A stretch of DNA of 59,061 bases from Proteiniphilum sp. GTDB taxonomy: Bacteria > Bacteroidota > Bacteroidia > Bacteroidales > Dysgonomonadaceae. Shown in pieces: positions 16,501-25,066 of this stretch. The stretch covers positions 1-59,061 of the forward strand of contig JADLKK010000005.1 of assembly GCA_016839025.1 (NCBI GenBank), in the 5' to 3' direction. The notes under the pieces are model-generated. The model was not told the DNA's origin. It saw only the letters and a program-made list of their open reading frames with translations, and searched no databases. Position 1 is the stretch's first letter. The number at the start of each line of letters is the position of its first letter. A program made the position numbers and the translations under genes.

Positions 16501-18015
16501 ATGAAAAAAACGATCCTGTTAGCGATCTGTAGCCTGTGGATGAGTGCCGTTGTGAAATCACAGCAAACGACACCCGTAGATAGTGACACCCTTACCGATA
16601 ATGCCATCATCTATCCGGAAAGCATGACCGCCCAGTTGAGCGATTTGCTGCGTTCCTGGCAGATAGAACTGGCCCAAAGCGATGAGGAGTGCCGGAGAGG
16701 ATCTAACGTGCTCTTCCCAGACTCCGTATACCTCGGCAGGCTCCATAATATGCCGACAGTGATGGAGCTCTCCTTCAACAGTGTGGTGAAGCGTTACATC
16801 GAGATGTATGCCGTTCGCCGAAGGGAACAGGTTGGCTATATGCTTGCCCTGGGCGATTATTATTTCCCGCTCTTTGAGCAGGCACTCGACAGGGAGGGAC
16901 TGCCCCTGGAACTGAAATACCTGCCGGTGATTGAATCAGCGCTCAATCCAATTGCTGTCTCGCGTGCGGGAGCCACCGGCCTCTGGCAGTTTATGCTGCG
17001 CACTGGAAAGGGATACGGGCTTGAGGTGAACAGCCTTGTGGATGAGCGAAGAGATCCTTATAAGGCAACCGAGGCGGCTGTACGGTATCTGAAAGATCTC
17101 TTTGCGATATACCAGGACTGGAACCTGGTGATTGCCGCTTATAATTGTGGCCCGGGGAATGTGAACAAAGCCATAGCCCGCAGCGGAGGGAAACGCGACT
17201 ATTGGGAGATCTATCATCGTCTGCCGCGGGAGACAAGAGGTTATGTACCGGCATTCATAGCGGCAAACTATATCATGCATCATTATGCGGAGCACAATAT
17301 CTGCCCGGCACATACTTCGGGGCCGGTAACAGCTATCGACACTGTTCAGGTAAGTGAAAGAGTTCATCTTGATCAGATCGCATCCGTTCTGGAGATCCCG
17401 GTTGAAGAGCTGAGGCGACTCAATCCGCAATTCAGAAAAGATATTATTCCCGGGAACTTCAAACCTTATGCGTTGGTCCTACCTTCTGAGAAGATGTATG
17501 CCTTTGTCGACAGACAGGGTGAGATCCTGGCCTACAACAGGAGTACTTACCACCCGCACCGTTCCAACACAGATGCATATCTGACAGGGGAGAATCACTC
17601 CACAAATGAGGGGGGAGAAAATGTCTACTACAGGGTGAAGAAAGGTGATAACCTCTCTGTCATCGCGCGCAGAAATGGGATCAGCTTGACACAACTGAAA
17701 TCGTGGAACGGATTGAAGTCAAGCAGGATTGGAATCGGCAAATTATTGGTGGTAGGAAAAAAGGTGGTGACACCCCCCGTGCCTGCGGAAAAGGAATCTT
17801 CCCCAAATGAATACAAAAGGACAGAAAGTGCGCCATCGGGCAGCAATATCATCTCCACCTACCTGAAGGAGCAGATGGAACGTGCTGAACAACAGCAGAA
17901 AGGTGCTGAATCCGAAGCTGTCATGGATCAGGAATCATCCATTGATCCTGGCAACATTTCCAGTGAGGCGGAGGCCTTCGCAGAGGAGGAGCTCCCGGAA
18001 GGAAAGCAGGAGTAG
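16501..18015 (+). CDS. mltD: MltD-like membrane-bound lytic transglycosylase with LysM
   Basis: This 504-residue exported enzyme cleaves peptidoglycan glycan strands. The ATG at 16501 is preferred over an upstream GTG because it gives a clean signal peptide (MKKTILLAICSLWM..., ending near KSQ). The SLT domain (about 110-250) shows PVIESALNP with the catalytic Glu, GATGLWQFM, and AAYNCGPGNVNKAI. A degenerate LysM-like repeat (VHLDQIASVLEIPVEELRRL) and a good LysM (YYRVKKGDNLSVIARRNG, near 380) follow, then a low-complexity acidic tail. It ends 10 bases short of the convergent protease gene. Placement after parAB-DUF5683 links wall remodelling to segregation genes. Confidence 0.9.
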   Translation: MKKTILLAICSLWMSAVVKSQQTTPVDSDTLTDNAIIYPESMTAQLSDLLRSWQIELAQSDEECRRGSNVLFPDSVYLGRLHNMPTVMELSFNSVVKRYIEMYAVRRREQVGYMLALGDYYFPLFEQALDREGLPLELKYLPVIESALNPIAVSRAGATGLWQFMLRTGKGYGLEVNSLVDERRDPYKATEAAVRYLKDLFAIYQDWNLVIAAYNCGPGNVNKAIARSGGKRDYWEIYHRLPRETRGYVPAFIAANYIMHHYAEHNICPAHTSGPVTAIDTVQVSERVHLDQIASVLEIPVEELRRLNPQFRKDIIPGNFKPYALVLPSEKMYAFVDRQGEILAYNRSTYHPHRSNTDAYLTGENHSTNEGGENVYYRVKKGDNLSVIARRNGISLTQLKSWNGLKSSRIGIGKLLVVGKKVVTPPVPAEKESSPNEYKRTESAPSGSNIISTYLKEQMERAEQQQKGAESEAVMDQESSIDPGNISSEAEAFAEEELPEGKQE

Positions 18016-18025
18016 TGTAAATACC

Positions 18026-20344
18026 CTACAATACCAGTACCTTCTTTGCAATGCGTGTGTGATCGGCTGTCTTTACCCGCACAATATAGACTCCTTTCGG
18101 GAGATGTGCCGCCGGGAACGAGGTTCTGTTGATACTTTTGTCTGTCCTTTCCCCGAGGATTTTCTGTCCGGATACATAGAAGAGCTCCCACTCCAGCAAT
18201 TCATGGTTTGATTCAATGAAGATGCGTCCTGCTTCACCTGCATAGTAGGTTGTTATCTCCGGTTTTTCCCTCTCCGGGTGTACCGATACATTTGTCTCTC
18301 CAAGCACATAGGGTGCGATCAGCAGAGAGCTGTTTACCGGATTCTCGATGTTCTCCGACGAACGCTCCCATCCGTAATTGTTCTTCATCCATGCTGTGGA
18401 AGCCTTTCCCGATCCGATCTTGCGTGGTTCCGCATTGTAGACGGTAAACCCGCCGGGAGTACCGTTCGCATCGGAGTAGGAGATGAAAAAGGTACCCTTG
18501 AGTGATACCGGTCTATTGAATGAGACATAGTTTTCCACACTGTGGTTCATATCACGTCTTCCGGTGAGGAAATCATTGTTTCCGTAGTACTGGTAGCTGT
18601 AACTGTAGGGTTGTTCATATTGCAGCAGTTCCGGCTTCTCCTCACCTGTGTAAACCCTGATTCTGATATCATTGTTTTGCATGTTGCTGGTCGCGGGAGA
18701 CGAGATAAACACCCCTTCCAGGGTAATCGTTTCCTTCGAATGGTACTCCTCTGCGAACTCACTGTAGCCATAAGCATTGTTGGTGGCAAACATCGGTACC
18801 GATTGATGTGTTGTTTTGACCGGCTTTTCATCCACACCGAAGTTCATGCTTCTGGTGTAGGGATTGTCGGCTTGTGGCTGAAAGCCTGCCAGCCGGGTAG
18901 CCTGGGTACCGGCGGGGTCGAGGTAGTGGTTGATGGGGAGGGCATTGTCAAGAGAGTCGGACAGATGCCAAAATTTGCTGAGCGAGGCATACTGATCCGG
19001 TCCGCGCGGTGATGTGCAAAAGGAAGATCCACCTGTCAATGTGCCGATGATTCGCTTCTCCCGGTCCAGGAGAGGAGATCCCGAAGAACCACCCTCGGTG
19101 GCTCCCGTATCCCAGGCGCTTACCGCCCAGTGAACATTGGGTTTCATGTTGTATTTGGAACCAGGGAATGAGGTAAGGGTTACTGTTCCCTCCTCTATTG
19201 CCACTTTCTTGATTCCCCCGTTTGGGTGATGGATACCGTGAAATGGCCCTCTTGGAGCGCTGGTTGCATCCCATCCCAGGTAAAAGGGCTGGTACGATGC
19301 GGGCGGGATATTCCTGAGACGCAGCAGGGAAATGTCGTGCTGTTCGCTGATCACCAGGGACGTGTCACCCGTCATCGTCATCTGCAGGGGTCCCCTGATA
19401 TCTGCAGGGCAAAGGGGTGACTGGTAATGAAAGAATGCGACGATTGATCCTGAGACTTCGTCATATTTCCAGTTGTCGCGGTGTCCATATTTTTGCCATT
19501 GTAGGGAATTGCTGCCATTGTTGAAATCATAATCATTGTTCAGGCAGTGGGTAGCGGTCAACAGGTAAGGCGTTCCGTCTTCCGAGGTGTTGTTTATCAG
19601 TGATCCGGTGCAATAGGTGGTCCCATTGATGATCAGTCCCACTACACCGCTACCCGGGAGAATATCTTCCGGGTAGCAGACGATGTTGGGATGGCAATCC
19701 TGTTGAGGATCGCGTGGTTCTGTGGCACGGAAGATGCCCCTGAAATCATGGTTCACCTCACCGATCTCGATCTCACCAGGAAAGAGTGCATCCAGCGGCT
19801 CCTGGTATTCCACGATCACCTCATCACCCCCAACAGGCTGTACCGGAAGAATATTCCGGCTGTTGTTGTTCTCTTCGGTGTAGGAACCCAGAATCTCGGT
19901 CTGGTTACCGTTGTAGAGATAAACCCGTGCTCCGGGCGGCAGTCTGAACTTTGAGAAGAGGATGTTGAGGGAATGGGCTCCCCTGGAGCGAATGCCAATC
20001 CGCCATACCTTCATGTTGTCCCACTGGAAGGTGATGCCCGCATTGCCGGGACGAAGAAAACGGTGAAACTTGTGGGCAAAATGGAGACTCTTAAATCCTG
20101 ACTCCTCCTGTGCTGACCGCCACAATTCTGCCTCATTGCTGATGGGAGGCATCTCCACAAACAGCTCGTTGGTAGTGGATAGCGCGCGCATCCCTGACAT
20201 GATATCGAGGGGCAGTGGCTTCCCCCCGTGGCTGATTTGCCCGGGTGCAGCAAATGCCAGGATACAGGCTGCGAGGAGAAGCGTGCTTTTTAGGAATAGG
20301 GAGGGTAGGGAGGAAGGATGATTCATGCGTTGCCTCGGTTTCAA
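18026..20344 (-). CDS. Secreted trypsin-like (lysyl-endopeptidase type) protease with T9SS sorting domain
   Basis: This 772-residue protein has a signal peptide (LLLAACILAFAAPGQ; start at codon 1 or at Met7, 20326). An N-terminal prodomain-like region precedes a chymotrypsin-fold peptidase. The triad is visible: His266 in LLTATHCLN, Asp337 in SEQHDISLLRL and Ser421 in GATEGGSSGSPL. Cysteines around 217-266 could form disulphides. A beta-sandwich region follows (about 520-680). The tail from 690 on, ending VYIVRVKTADHTRIAKKVLVL, is a type IX secretion C-terminal sorting domain, so the enzyme is exported across the outer membrane and probably anchored there. Cleavage after Lys is suggested by family likeness only. 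Confidence 0.88.
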   Translation of the reverse strand: MKPRQRMNHPSSLPSLFLKSTLLLAACILAFAAPGQISHGGKPLPLDIMSGMRALSTTNELFVEMPPISNEAELWRSAQEESGFKSLHFAHKFHRFLRPGNAGITFQWDNMKVWRIGIRSRGAHSLNILFSKFRLPPGARVYLYNGNQTEILGSYTEENNNSRNILPVQPVGGDEVIVEYQEPLDALFPGEIEIGEVNHDFRGIFRATEPRDPQQDCHPNIVCYPEDILPGSGVVGLIINGTTYCTGSLINNTSEDGTPYLLTATHCLNNDYDFNNGSNSLQWQKYGHRDNWKYDEVSGSIVAFFHYQSPLCPADIRGPLQMTMTGDTSLVISEQHDISLLRLRNIPPASYQPFYLGWDATSAPRGPFHGIHHPNGGIKKVAIEEGTVTLTSFPGSKYNMKPNVHWAVSAWDTGATEGGSSGSPLLDREKRIIGTLTGGSSFCTSPRGPDQYASLSKFWHLSDSLDNALPINHYLDPAGTQATRLAGFQPQADNPYTRSMNFGVDEKPVKTTHQSVPMFATNNAYGYSEFAEEYHSKETITLEGVFISSPATSNMQNNDIRIRVYTGEEKPELLQYEQPYSYSYQYYGNNDFLTGRRDMNHSVENYVSFNRPVSLKGTFFISYSDANGTPGGFTVYNAEPRKIGSGKASTAWMKNNYGWERSSENIENPVNSSLLIAPYVLGETNVSVHPEREKPEITTYYAGEAGRIFIESNHELLEWELFYVSGQKILGERTDKSINRTSFPAAHLPKGVYIVRVKTADHTRIAKKVLVL

Positions 20345-20438
20345 AATTTGACCATATGAAAACTGTCTGTCGCCTCCTGTCAGTCAGATCTGGACTGATC
20401 CCAGCCTGTCATCCTGACGGAGATCCAAAACAGCAGCA

Positions 20439-20446
20439 CAAATATA
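20439..20446 (-). promoter_or_regulatory. -7 box of the secreted protease gene
   Basis: The minus strand reads TATATTTG, a full TAnnTTTG match, 94 bases before the protease start. The 146-base gap to prfB holds nothing else recognisable. Confidence 0.5.
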
Positions 20447-20490
20447 GGGTTTTTTAAGAAATTGAGGTCTATCTGTTGCGAAATGACAGC

Positions 20491-21601
20491 TTACTCCCCG
20501 CCATATTCCATCAGGTAGGCCTTGATGAAGTCATCCAGGTCACCATCCATCACCCCGTTCACATCTGATGTCTGATAGTTGGTGCGATGATCCTTTACAC
20601 GGCGGTCGTCGAAGACATAACTGCGGATCTGTGAACCCCATTCGATCTTCTTCTTCCCTGCCTCAATGGCAGCTTGCGCTGCACGCCGTTTCTCCAGCTC
20701 CATCTCATAGAGCTGTGACTTGAGCAGGCGCATGGCATTCTCGCGGTTGCCCATTTGGGAGCGGCTCTCGGTGTTCTCGATCACGATCTCCTGCTCTTCA
20801 CCCGTGTCAGGATCCTTGTAGAAGTAGTGGAGACGTACACCGGTCTCCACCTTGTTCACGTTTTGGCCACCTGCACCGGAAGAACGGAAGGTATCCCAGC
20901 TCAGGTTCGCCGGGTTCACCTCTATCTCGATGGTATCATCCACCAAGGGTACCACGAAAACCGATGCGAAAGAGGTCATCCGTTTTCCCTGTGCGTTGTA
21001 GGGCGACACGCGCACCAGGCGGTGCACACCGTTCTCGCTTTTCAGAAAGCCATAGGCGAGTTCTCCTTCCACCTGGAGGGTAGCGGTTTTGATGCCGGCA
21101 TCGTCACCATCCTGCCAGTTGGTGACGGTGGTCTTGTAATTCTTGCTTTCACACCAGCGCTGGTACATGCGGAAGAGCATCGAAGCCCAGTCCTGGCTCT
21201 CGGTGCCACCGGCACCGGCATTGATCTTGAGTACCGCTCCCAGCTTGTCCTCTTCGCGGCGAAGCATGTTCTTTAGCTCCAGCTCTTCGACCAGGCGGAT
21301 TGCCTCGCGATATTGCAGATCAACCTCCTCTTCCGTGACGATGCCCTCCTTCACGAAGTCGAAGGCGAGCTGCAGCTCATCGGAAGCAGCCTTCACTTCC
21401 AGGTAGGCATTGATCCAGAATTTCAGTTCCCGTACCACCTTCATCTGTTTTTCCGCTGCTTGTGCATCGTTCCAGAAATCGGGTGACTGGGTACGCAGCT
21501 CTTCCTCTTCTAGCTGAATGCTCTTTGCATCGACGTCAAAGATACCCCCTCAGCGCATGCTCGCGCTCCAACACATCTTTTAGTTGGTCTGCCGTTATCA
21601 T
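20491..21601 (-). CDS. prfB: Peptide chain release factor 2, programmed +1 frameshift
   Basis: RF2 releases proteins at UGA and UAA codons. The gene starts at 21601, reads 21 codons and meets in-frame TGA at 21536-21538. The sequence there is AGGGGG-TAT-CTT-TGA-C, the classic slippage site with an internal Shine-Dalgarno. Skipping one T (21538) joins frames and yields 369 residues, the normal length. The GGQ motif is in SSGAGGQNVNKVETG. The stop-recognition tripeptide reads SPY (VSPYNAQGK) rather than SPF. This is not a pseudogene: the frameshift senses low RF2. A good -7 box lies 29 bases upstream. Confidence 0.96.
21536..21549 (-). promoter_or_regulatory. RF2 autoregulatory +1 frameshift site
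   Basis: The minus strand carries AGGGGGTATCTTTGA: an SD-like AGGGGG placed three bases before the slippery CTT-T, with TGA as the hungry stop and C after it. Slow termination at the UGA, when RF2 is scarce, lets the Leu tRNA slip forward one base. Confidence 0.95.
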
Positions 21602-21630
21602 AGTTGTTCTTGTTTTATCTGTTTGAGATG

Positions 21631-21638
21631 CAAAAGTA
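21631..21638 (-). promoter_or_regulatory. -7 box of prfB
   Basis: On the minus strand this is TACTTTTG, matching TAnnTTTG, 29 bases before the prfB start. No standard -33 TTTG is seen. Confidence 0.5.
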
Positions 21639-21643
21639 CACAA

Positions 21644-21666
21644 AAGATGTGTAAGTCGTACATCTT
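21644..21666 (-). terminator. Hairpin after the NlpC/P60 gene
   Basis: AAGATGT and ACATCTT (21644-21650/21660-21666) form a 7-bp stem just past the NlpC/P60 stop. TTTTGTG follows on the minus strand. It is a modest terminator that abuts the prfB promoter. Confidence 0.5.
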
Positions 21667-21668
21667 CT

Positions 21669-22652
21669 TTATGGGTTATCCCTTCTTGCCGGTATGATCA
21701 GTGTCTCCCCCGCTTTCAACACTTTGCCCAGGTGAGGATTCGATTCCCGAAGCTGTCCGGTTGTGCAGTTGTAGTACCGGGCAATGGAATAGAGCGTTTC
21801 TCCGGGTCTGACAGTGTGTCGTGCCGCATCCCCTTCCTCCATATCCGAAACGAAAGGCTCCGGTAAGATTCTGTTTTCTTCCCGCAGCGTAGCTTGCATG
21901 ATGGTTTCAGGTGAAGCGTCCTTATCCGGGGCTTTAGAAGGATGTTGCTTCAATGGAGGGCTTTTGAACGGGTCATGCTGTGCCAGGCCCACCGTTTTTC
22001 CATTGTCTCCGCTGACCCGGAAAGGACTCCCTTTGCTGCCCGCGGGAATAGCGTGACTTGCTGTAAGCAGTGTCGGTTGTTTCATTTGCTCCTCTGATGC
22101 AGCTTTGCTATGCCCTTGTGCAATCAGGGGAGAGTTCTCCTTCAGGACCCTGCCTCCCCGCAGGTAACGTGCGGCATAATAGGGTTCAGAAGAAGAGGAG
22201 ATAATGACGCCATAGCTTGTGGAAGCGTGAATGAAGCGAAACCTGCCACCGGAACTTACCTCAGTGACAATGCCCACATGACCCACAATCCCGTTCCGGA
22301 CTCTTCCCTCGAAGAATACCAGGTCTCCTTTTCTGAGTTCCTTTCTCTCTTCTATCGAGGGAAATTGCTGCTCCTGTTCGGTGGAGCTGGCTCCCAGGTT
22401 ATGCCCGAATTCCCTGAAAACAAAAGAGGTGAAGCCGGAGCAATCGAAAGCATAGGGCCCTCTGCCCGCATAGCGGTAGGGTTTCCCAAGGTACTTTTTG
22501 CTGTAGCCAATCAGTTCATCCTGCAGGCCGGATGAGGAGCTGCTCTTGCTGATGGCTGCCCATCGGCGACTGGTGCCGCAAGAAGCAACGATGGCGGCCA
22601 GCAGGAGGAACATGGTTCCATGTAAACAAATGCGTTTTATGTATGCTTTCAA
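21669..22652 (-). CDS. NlpC/P60 peptidoglycan endopeptidase lipoprotein with LysM
   Basis: This 327-residue protein has a lipoprotein signal (FLLLAAIVASC, Cys at about 25). An NlpC/P60 domain (about 45-165) carries FDCSGFTSF with the catalytic Cys, HVGIVTEV with the His, and RFIHAST with the third polar residue. A poorly conserved linker follows. A C-terminal LysM (HTVRPGETLYSIARYYN, near 280) would hold it on peptidoglycan. It probably cuts cross-link peptides in the periplasm. It has its own -7 box 27 bases upstream and is divergent from the HAD gene. Confidence 0.9.
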   Translation of the reverse strand: MKAYIKRICLHGTMFLLLAAIVASCGTSRRWAAISKSSSSSGLQDELIGYSKKYLGKPYRYAGRGPYAFDCSGFTSFVFREFGHNLGASSTEQEQQFPSIEERKELRKGDLVFFEGRVRNGIVGHVGIVTEVSSGGRFRFIHASTSYGVIISSSSEPYYAARYLRGGRVLKENSPLIAQGHSKAASEEQMKQPTLLTASHAIPAGSKGSPFRVSGDNGKTVGLAQHDPFKSPPLKQHPSKAPDKDASPETIMQATLREENRILPEPFVSDMEEGDAARHTVRPGETLYSIARYYNCTTGQLRESNPHLGKVLKAGETLIIPARRDNP

Positions 22653-22679
22653 AGAGATGCCGCTTGTTTAAGAGAAACA

Positions 22680-22687
22680 CAAAAATA
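22680..22687 (-). promoter_or_regulatory. -7 box of the NlpC/P60 gene
   Basis: The minus strand reads TATTTTTG, a full TAnnTTTG match, 27 bases before the lipoprotein start. It lies in the roughly 200-base divergent region shared with the HAD phosphatase gene. Confidence 0.45.
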
Positions 22688-22853
22688 GACAATTTACGGC
22701 TGATAGTGGCTGATTTATCTTTTTTTTAGAAATGACCGGATCTGTTACAGAGTTGCAATCCTTGTTGAAAATCGAGTGAATGGTATGCCGCTGATTGCTT
22801 CTATCGCAAAATATCCCTATCTTGCAGCCCGAAAAAGACAATCAGAAAAAAGG

Positions 22854-23459
22854 ATGAGACGAGTCAAAAATATTGTATTCGATTTCGGAGGAGTACTGAT
22901 CGACTGGAATCCGGTTTATCTGTATCGTGGGGTGTTTGATACAGAAGAGGAGATGCACTACTTCCTCTCGCATATCTGCCGTTACGACTGGAACTTGAAA
23001 CAGGATGCCGGACGATCCATCGCAGTGGCTACACGGGAATTGCAGGAGCAACACCCCGAATATGCGGAAGAAATCGGCTACTATTACGGCCGCTGGGAGG
23101 AGATGTTGGGTGGTACCATTGAAGAAAATGTGCGGCATGTGGAACCGCTTAAAGCGAAGTACAAACTGTATGGCCTCACAAACTGGTCGGCAGAGACACT
23201 GCCTCTGGCGATGCAACGATACCACTTCTTTACCATGCTCGACGGGATAGTGGTTTCAGGGATTGAGAAAATAGTCAAACCCGATCCTGCATTGTATCGG
23301 ATACTGCTGGAACGCTATGATCTCAAAGCGGAAGAGTCTTTGTTTATCGACGACAATGCTGCCAATATTGAAACGGCACTTCAGTTGGGGTTTCAGGCGG
23401 TTCATTTCACACCCGATCTGGACCTGGAAGCCTATCTCAAAAATCAGAAAATCCTTTAG
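22854..23459 (+). CDS. HAD-superfamily phosphatase (YihX-like)
   Basis: This 201-residue HAD hydrolase has motif I VFDFGGVLIDW, motif II LYGLTNWS, the motif-III Lys in GIEKIVKPDP and motif IV FIDDNAANI. A helical cap sits between motifs I and II (about 20-90). The FDxGGVLIDW form resembles YihX-type sugar-phosphate phosphatases. The ATG at 22854 is chosen because the fold begins a few residues later; the open frame continues upstream to 22776 without homology-like sequence. It converges on the FAD oxidoreductase with a 10-base gap. The substrate is unknown. Confidence 0.85.
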   Translation: MRRVKNIVFDFGGVLIDWNPVYLYRGVFDTEEEMHYFLSHICRYDWNLKQDAGRSIAVATRELQEQHPEYAEEIGYYYGRWEEMLGGTIEENVRHVEPLKAKYKLYGLTNWSAETLPLAMQRYHFFTMLDGIVVSGIEKIVKPDPALYRILLERYDLKAEESLFIDDNAANIETALQLGFQAVHFTPDLDLEAYLKNQKIL

Positions 23460-23469
23460 TAGAGCTTGC

Positions 23470-24672
23470 TCACCGGTCGAAACGATAATAATGTAGTAGT
23501 GGGTGATCCTCACCGGCAAGGATTTTGAGGACAAGCTCCATCCCCTGAACGGAGAAGGTGATGCCATTGCCTCCCAGTCCCAATACAAAGATGGCATTCG
23601 GAAAATCCGGATGTTCCCCGATGAAGGGCAATCCATCCTTCGTCACCCCGAAAGCACCTGCCCAGGTGTAATCCTCCAGGAAGGTGAGACCAGGGAAGAG
23701 CTTCTCCACCTTTTTGACCAGTTTTCCTGTTTTTCTGTTTTTGATCTTCTCCCCAACAGGGTTGTACGTATAGGGTATATCCTCCCCTCCCACCAACAAG
23801 CGTCCGTCGTCAGTGGTTCGCATATAGATGTAGGGGTTCGCAGTATCCCAGATAAGGAGATCTTTCAGTTGCGGATAAAGACCAAACGACTGCTCACTGA
23901 CGCAGGCGAAGGTGCTGATCACGTCGGCGTACTTTCTGCGGAACATCCTTAGTGTCTCAAAACCGGTACAGTAGACCACCCGTTTGCTGCAAATGTGAAA
24001 ACCACTTTCGGCAATAATTTTCACTTGATCAGTCTCATGCTGAACCTCCCTCACCGGCGTATGGTCATACACCTGCATCCCCCTGGCGTGATTGCGGCTG
24101 ATCAGTTCATGAGCGGCACGAAACGCATCAATCGATGCGCCTTCGTCGGAGAGAATGCCGGGATGAGAATCCATACAGTATCTCTCCCTGATCTCTTTCG
24201 GGGATAGCCATTCAACCCTGAAGCCATGCTCTTTCCTGGTTCGGTATTCTTTTTCCAGGTCAGCCACCCCTTTTTCAGAATGGGCTACCTGTAGTGACTT
24301 TTTTCGTTCAAATCCGGCTTCAATTCCTTCTCTTATAAGCAATTCCTCCAGGATTTCGATAGAGGCGATTCCTTCTCGGTAACAGGTTAACGCTCCCTTC
24401 TCGCCAATCATCCCGGCAAGCCTCTGCATCGGCACATCAATCTCGTACTGCAGCATCGATGTGGTAGCGGCTGTGCTGCCGTTGGCCACATCCCGTTTGT
24501 CTATCACAACGGTCTTGTATCCTGCCCGATGGAGGGTGTGACTGATCAGAGCGCCGGTGATACCGCTACCGACGACGGCAATGTCGCATGCAATGTTTTC
24601 CCGCAGTGAGGGATAGTTGTAAGGGATTCCGTTTTTCAGTAGCCAGAATGCTTCGGGTGAGCGCAGTTCCAT
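23470..24672 (-). CDS. FAD-dependent amino-acid-oxidase-type (DAO) oxidoreductase
   Basis: This protein of about 400 residues carries the FAD Rossmann loop AVVGSGITGALISHTL after an N-terminal strand, then VIDKRDVANGSTAATTSML, where glycine-oxidase-type enzymes contact FAD. A C-terminal GLPFIGEHPDFPNAIFVLGLGGNGI closes the FAD site. The frame is open up to 24759, but MELRSPEAFW at 24672 looks like the natural start. Family members oxidise amines or amino acids and pass electrons to oxygen or another acceptor; the substrate here cannot be told. It is a lone gene, divergent from metK. Confidence 0.8.
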   Translation of the reverse strand: MELRSPEAFWLLKNGIPYNYPSLRENIACDIAVVGSGITGALISHTLHRAGYKTVVIDKRDVANGSTAATTSMLQYEIDVPMQRLAGMIGEKGALTCYREGIASIEILEELLIREGIEAGFERKKSLQVAHSEKGVADLEKEYRTRKEHGFRVEWLSPKEIRERYCMDSHPGILSDEGASIDAFRAAHELISRNHARGMQVYDHTPVREVQHETDQVKIIAESGFHICSKRVVYCTGFETLRMFRRKYADVISTFACVSEQSFGLYPQLKDLLIWDTANPYIYMRTTDDGRLLVGGEDIPYTYNPVGEKIKNRKTGKLVKKVEKLFPGLTFLEDYTWAGAFGVTKDGLPFIGEHPDFPNAIFVLGLGGNGITFSVQGMELVLKILAGEDHPLLHYYRFDR

Positions 24673-24832
24673 AGAGTTGGGAGATATGTTTGATGCATCT
24701 CTTTTATAACGTGTCGGTCGTTGTTTTTGTTTCACCTTCCGCATCTTTTTGTACCCCAATAGGATAGTCTGAAAGAGATAACGTCTGACGAATATTTAAC
24801 CAATTTTGCACGACTCCTATTCAATATTTTCA

Positions 24833-24840
24833 TACCTTTG
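24833..24840 (+). promoter_or_regulatory. -7 box of metK
   Basis: TACCTTTG is a full TAnnTTTG match. A TTTG lies at 24805-24808 with a 24-base spacer. Transcription would begin near 24847, just before the riboswitch aptamer. Confidence 0.6.
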
Positions 24841-24854
24841 TAGCCGATAATTTG

Positions 24855-24905
24855 ATGTGGACAGATTTGTACTGCTTGCAACCACAGAAAAAAATGCTAA
24901 AACGA
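24855..24905 (+). ncRNA. SAM-II-like riboswitch upstream of metK
   Basis: A 5-bp P1 stem, TGTGG (24856-24860) with CCACA (24882-24886), encloses a loop containing GATTTG and GCTTGCA. An A-rich linker and GCTAAA (24896-24901) follow. The order GTGG - GATTTG - GCTTGCA - CCAC - GCTAAA is that of SAM-II aptamers, and the next gene is SAM synthetase. The second pseudoknot stem of the family is not obvious here, because the bases before GCTAAA are almost all A. This lowers certainty. SAM binding would be expected to shut down metK. Confidence 0.68.
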
Positions 24906-25066
24906 ATAGTGCATTTCTCTTTCTATTCCTTGCTCCGGTTCGGCTGTCTTTCTCGATTTTTTGGCATTTTTAATCATTAGCGGGTGAGTGTCTGCCCATT
25001 ATTGTGCGGTTGCATGGTAATGTTTTCGGAACAGATAGCCCCACCCCCAAAAAAAATCAGAGCGAT

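Larger units (their letters stand above)
24673..25066. other. 394-base intergenic region upstream of metK
   Basis: From left to right it holds a possible N-terminal extension of the FAD protein (to 24759), a -7 box (24833-24840), a SAM-II-like riboswitch (24855-24905), a possible switching hairpin (24892-24916) and about 150 bases of leader. The leader begins pyrimidine-rich and ends with a C-run and an A-run just before the metK ATG. No coding sequence is recognised in the leader. Confidence 0.6.

Noticed and set aside
20491-21601. prfB as a broken gene, because of the in-frame TGA after 21 codons
   Set aside because: The stop lies in the classic RF2 frameshift context and both frames join to a full-length protein, so it is programmed frameshifting.
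25004-25066. N-terminal extension of MetK
   Set aside because: The family starts at MKYLFTSES, and the extension is part of the riboswitch leader.
24920-25066. Intrinsic terminator as expression platform of the metK riboswitch
   Set aside because: T-runs are present but no convincing GC-rich hairpin precedes them, so only the short AAATGC/GCATTT pairing is reported.
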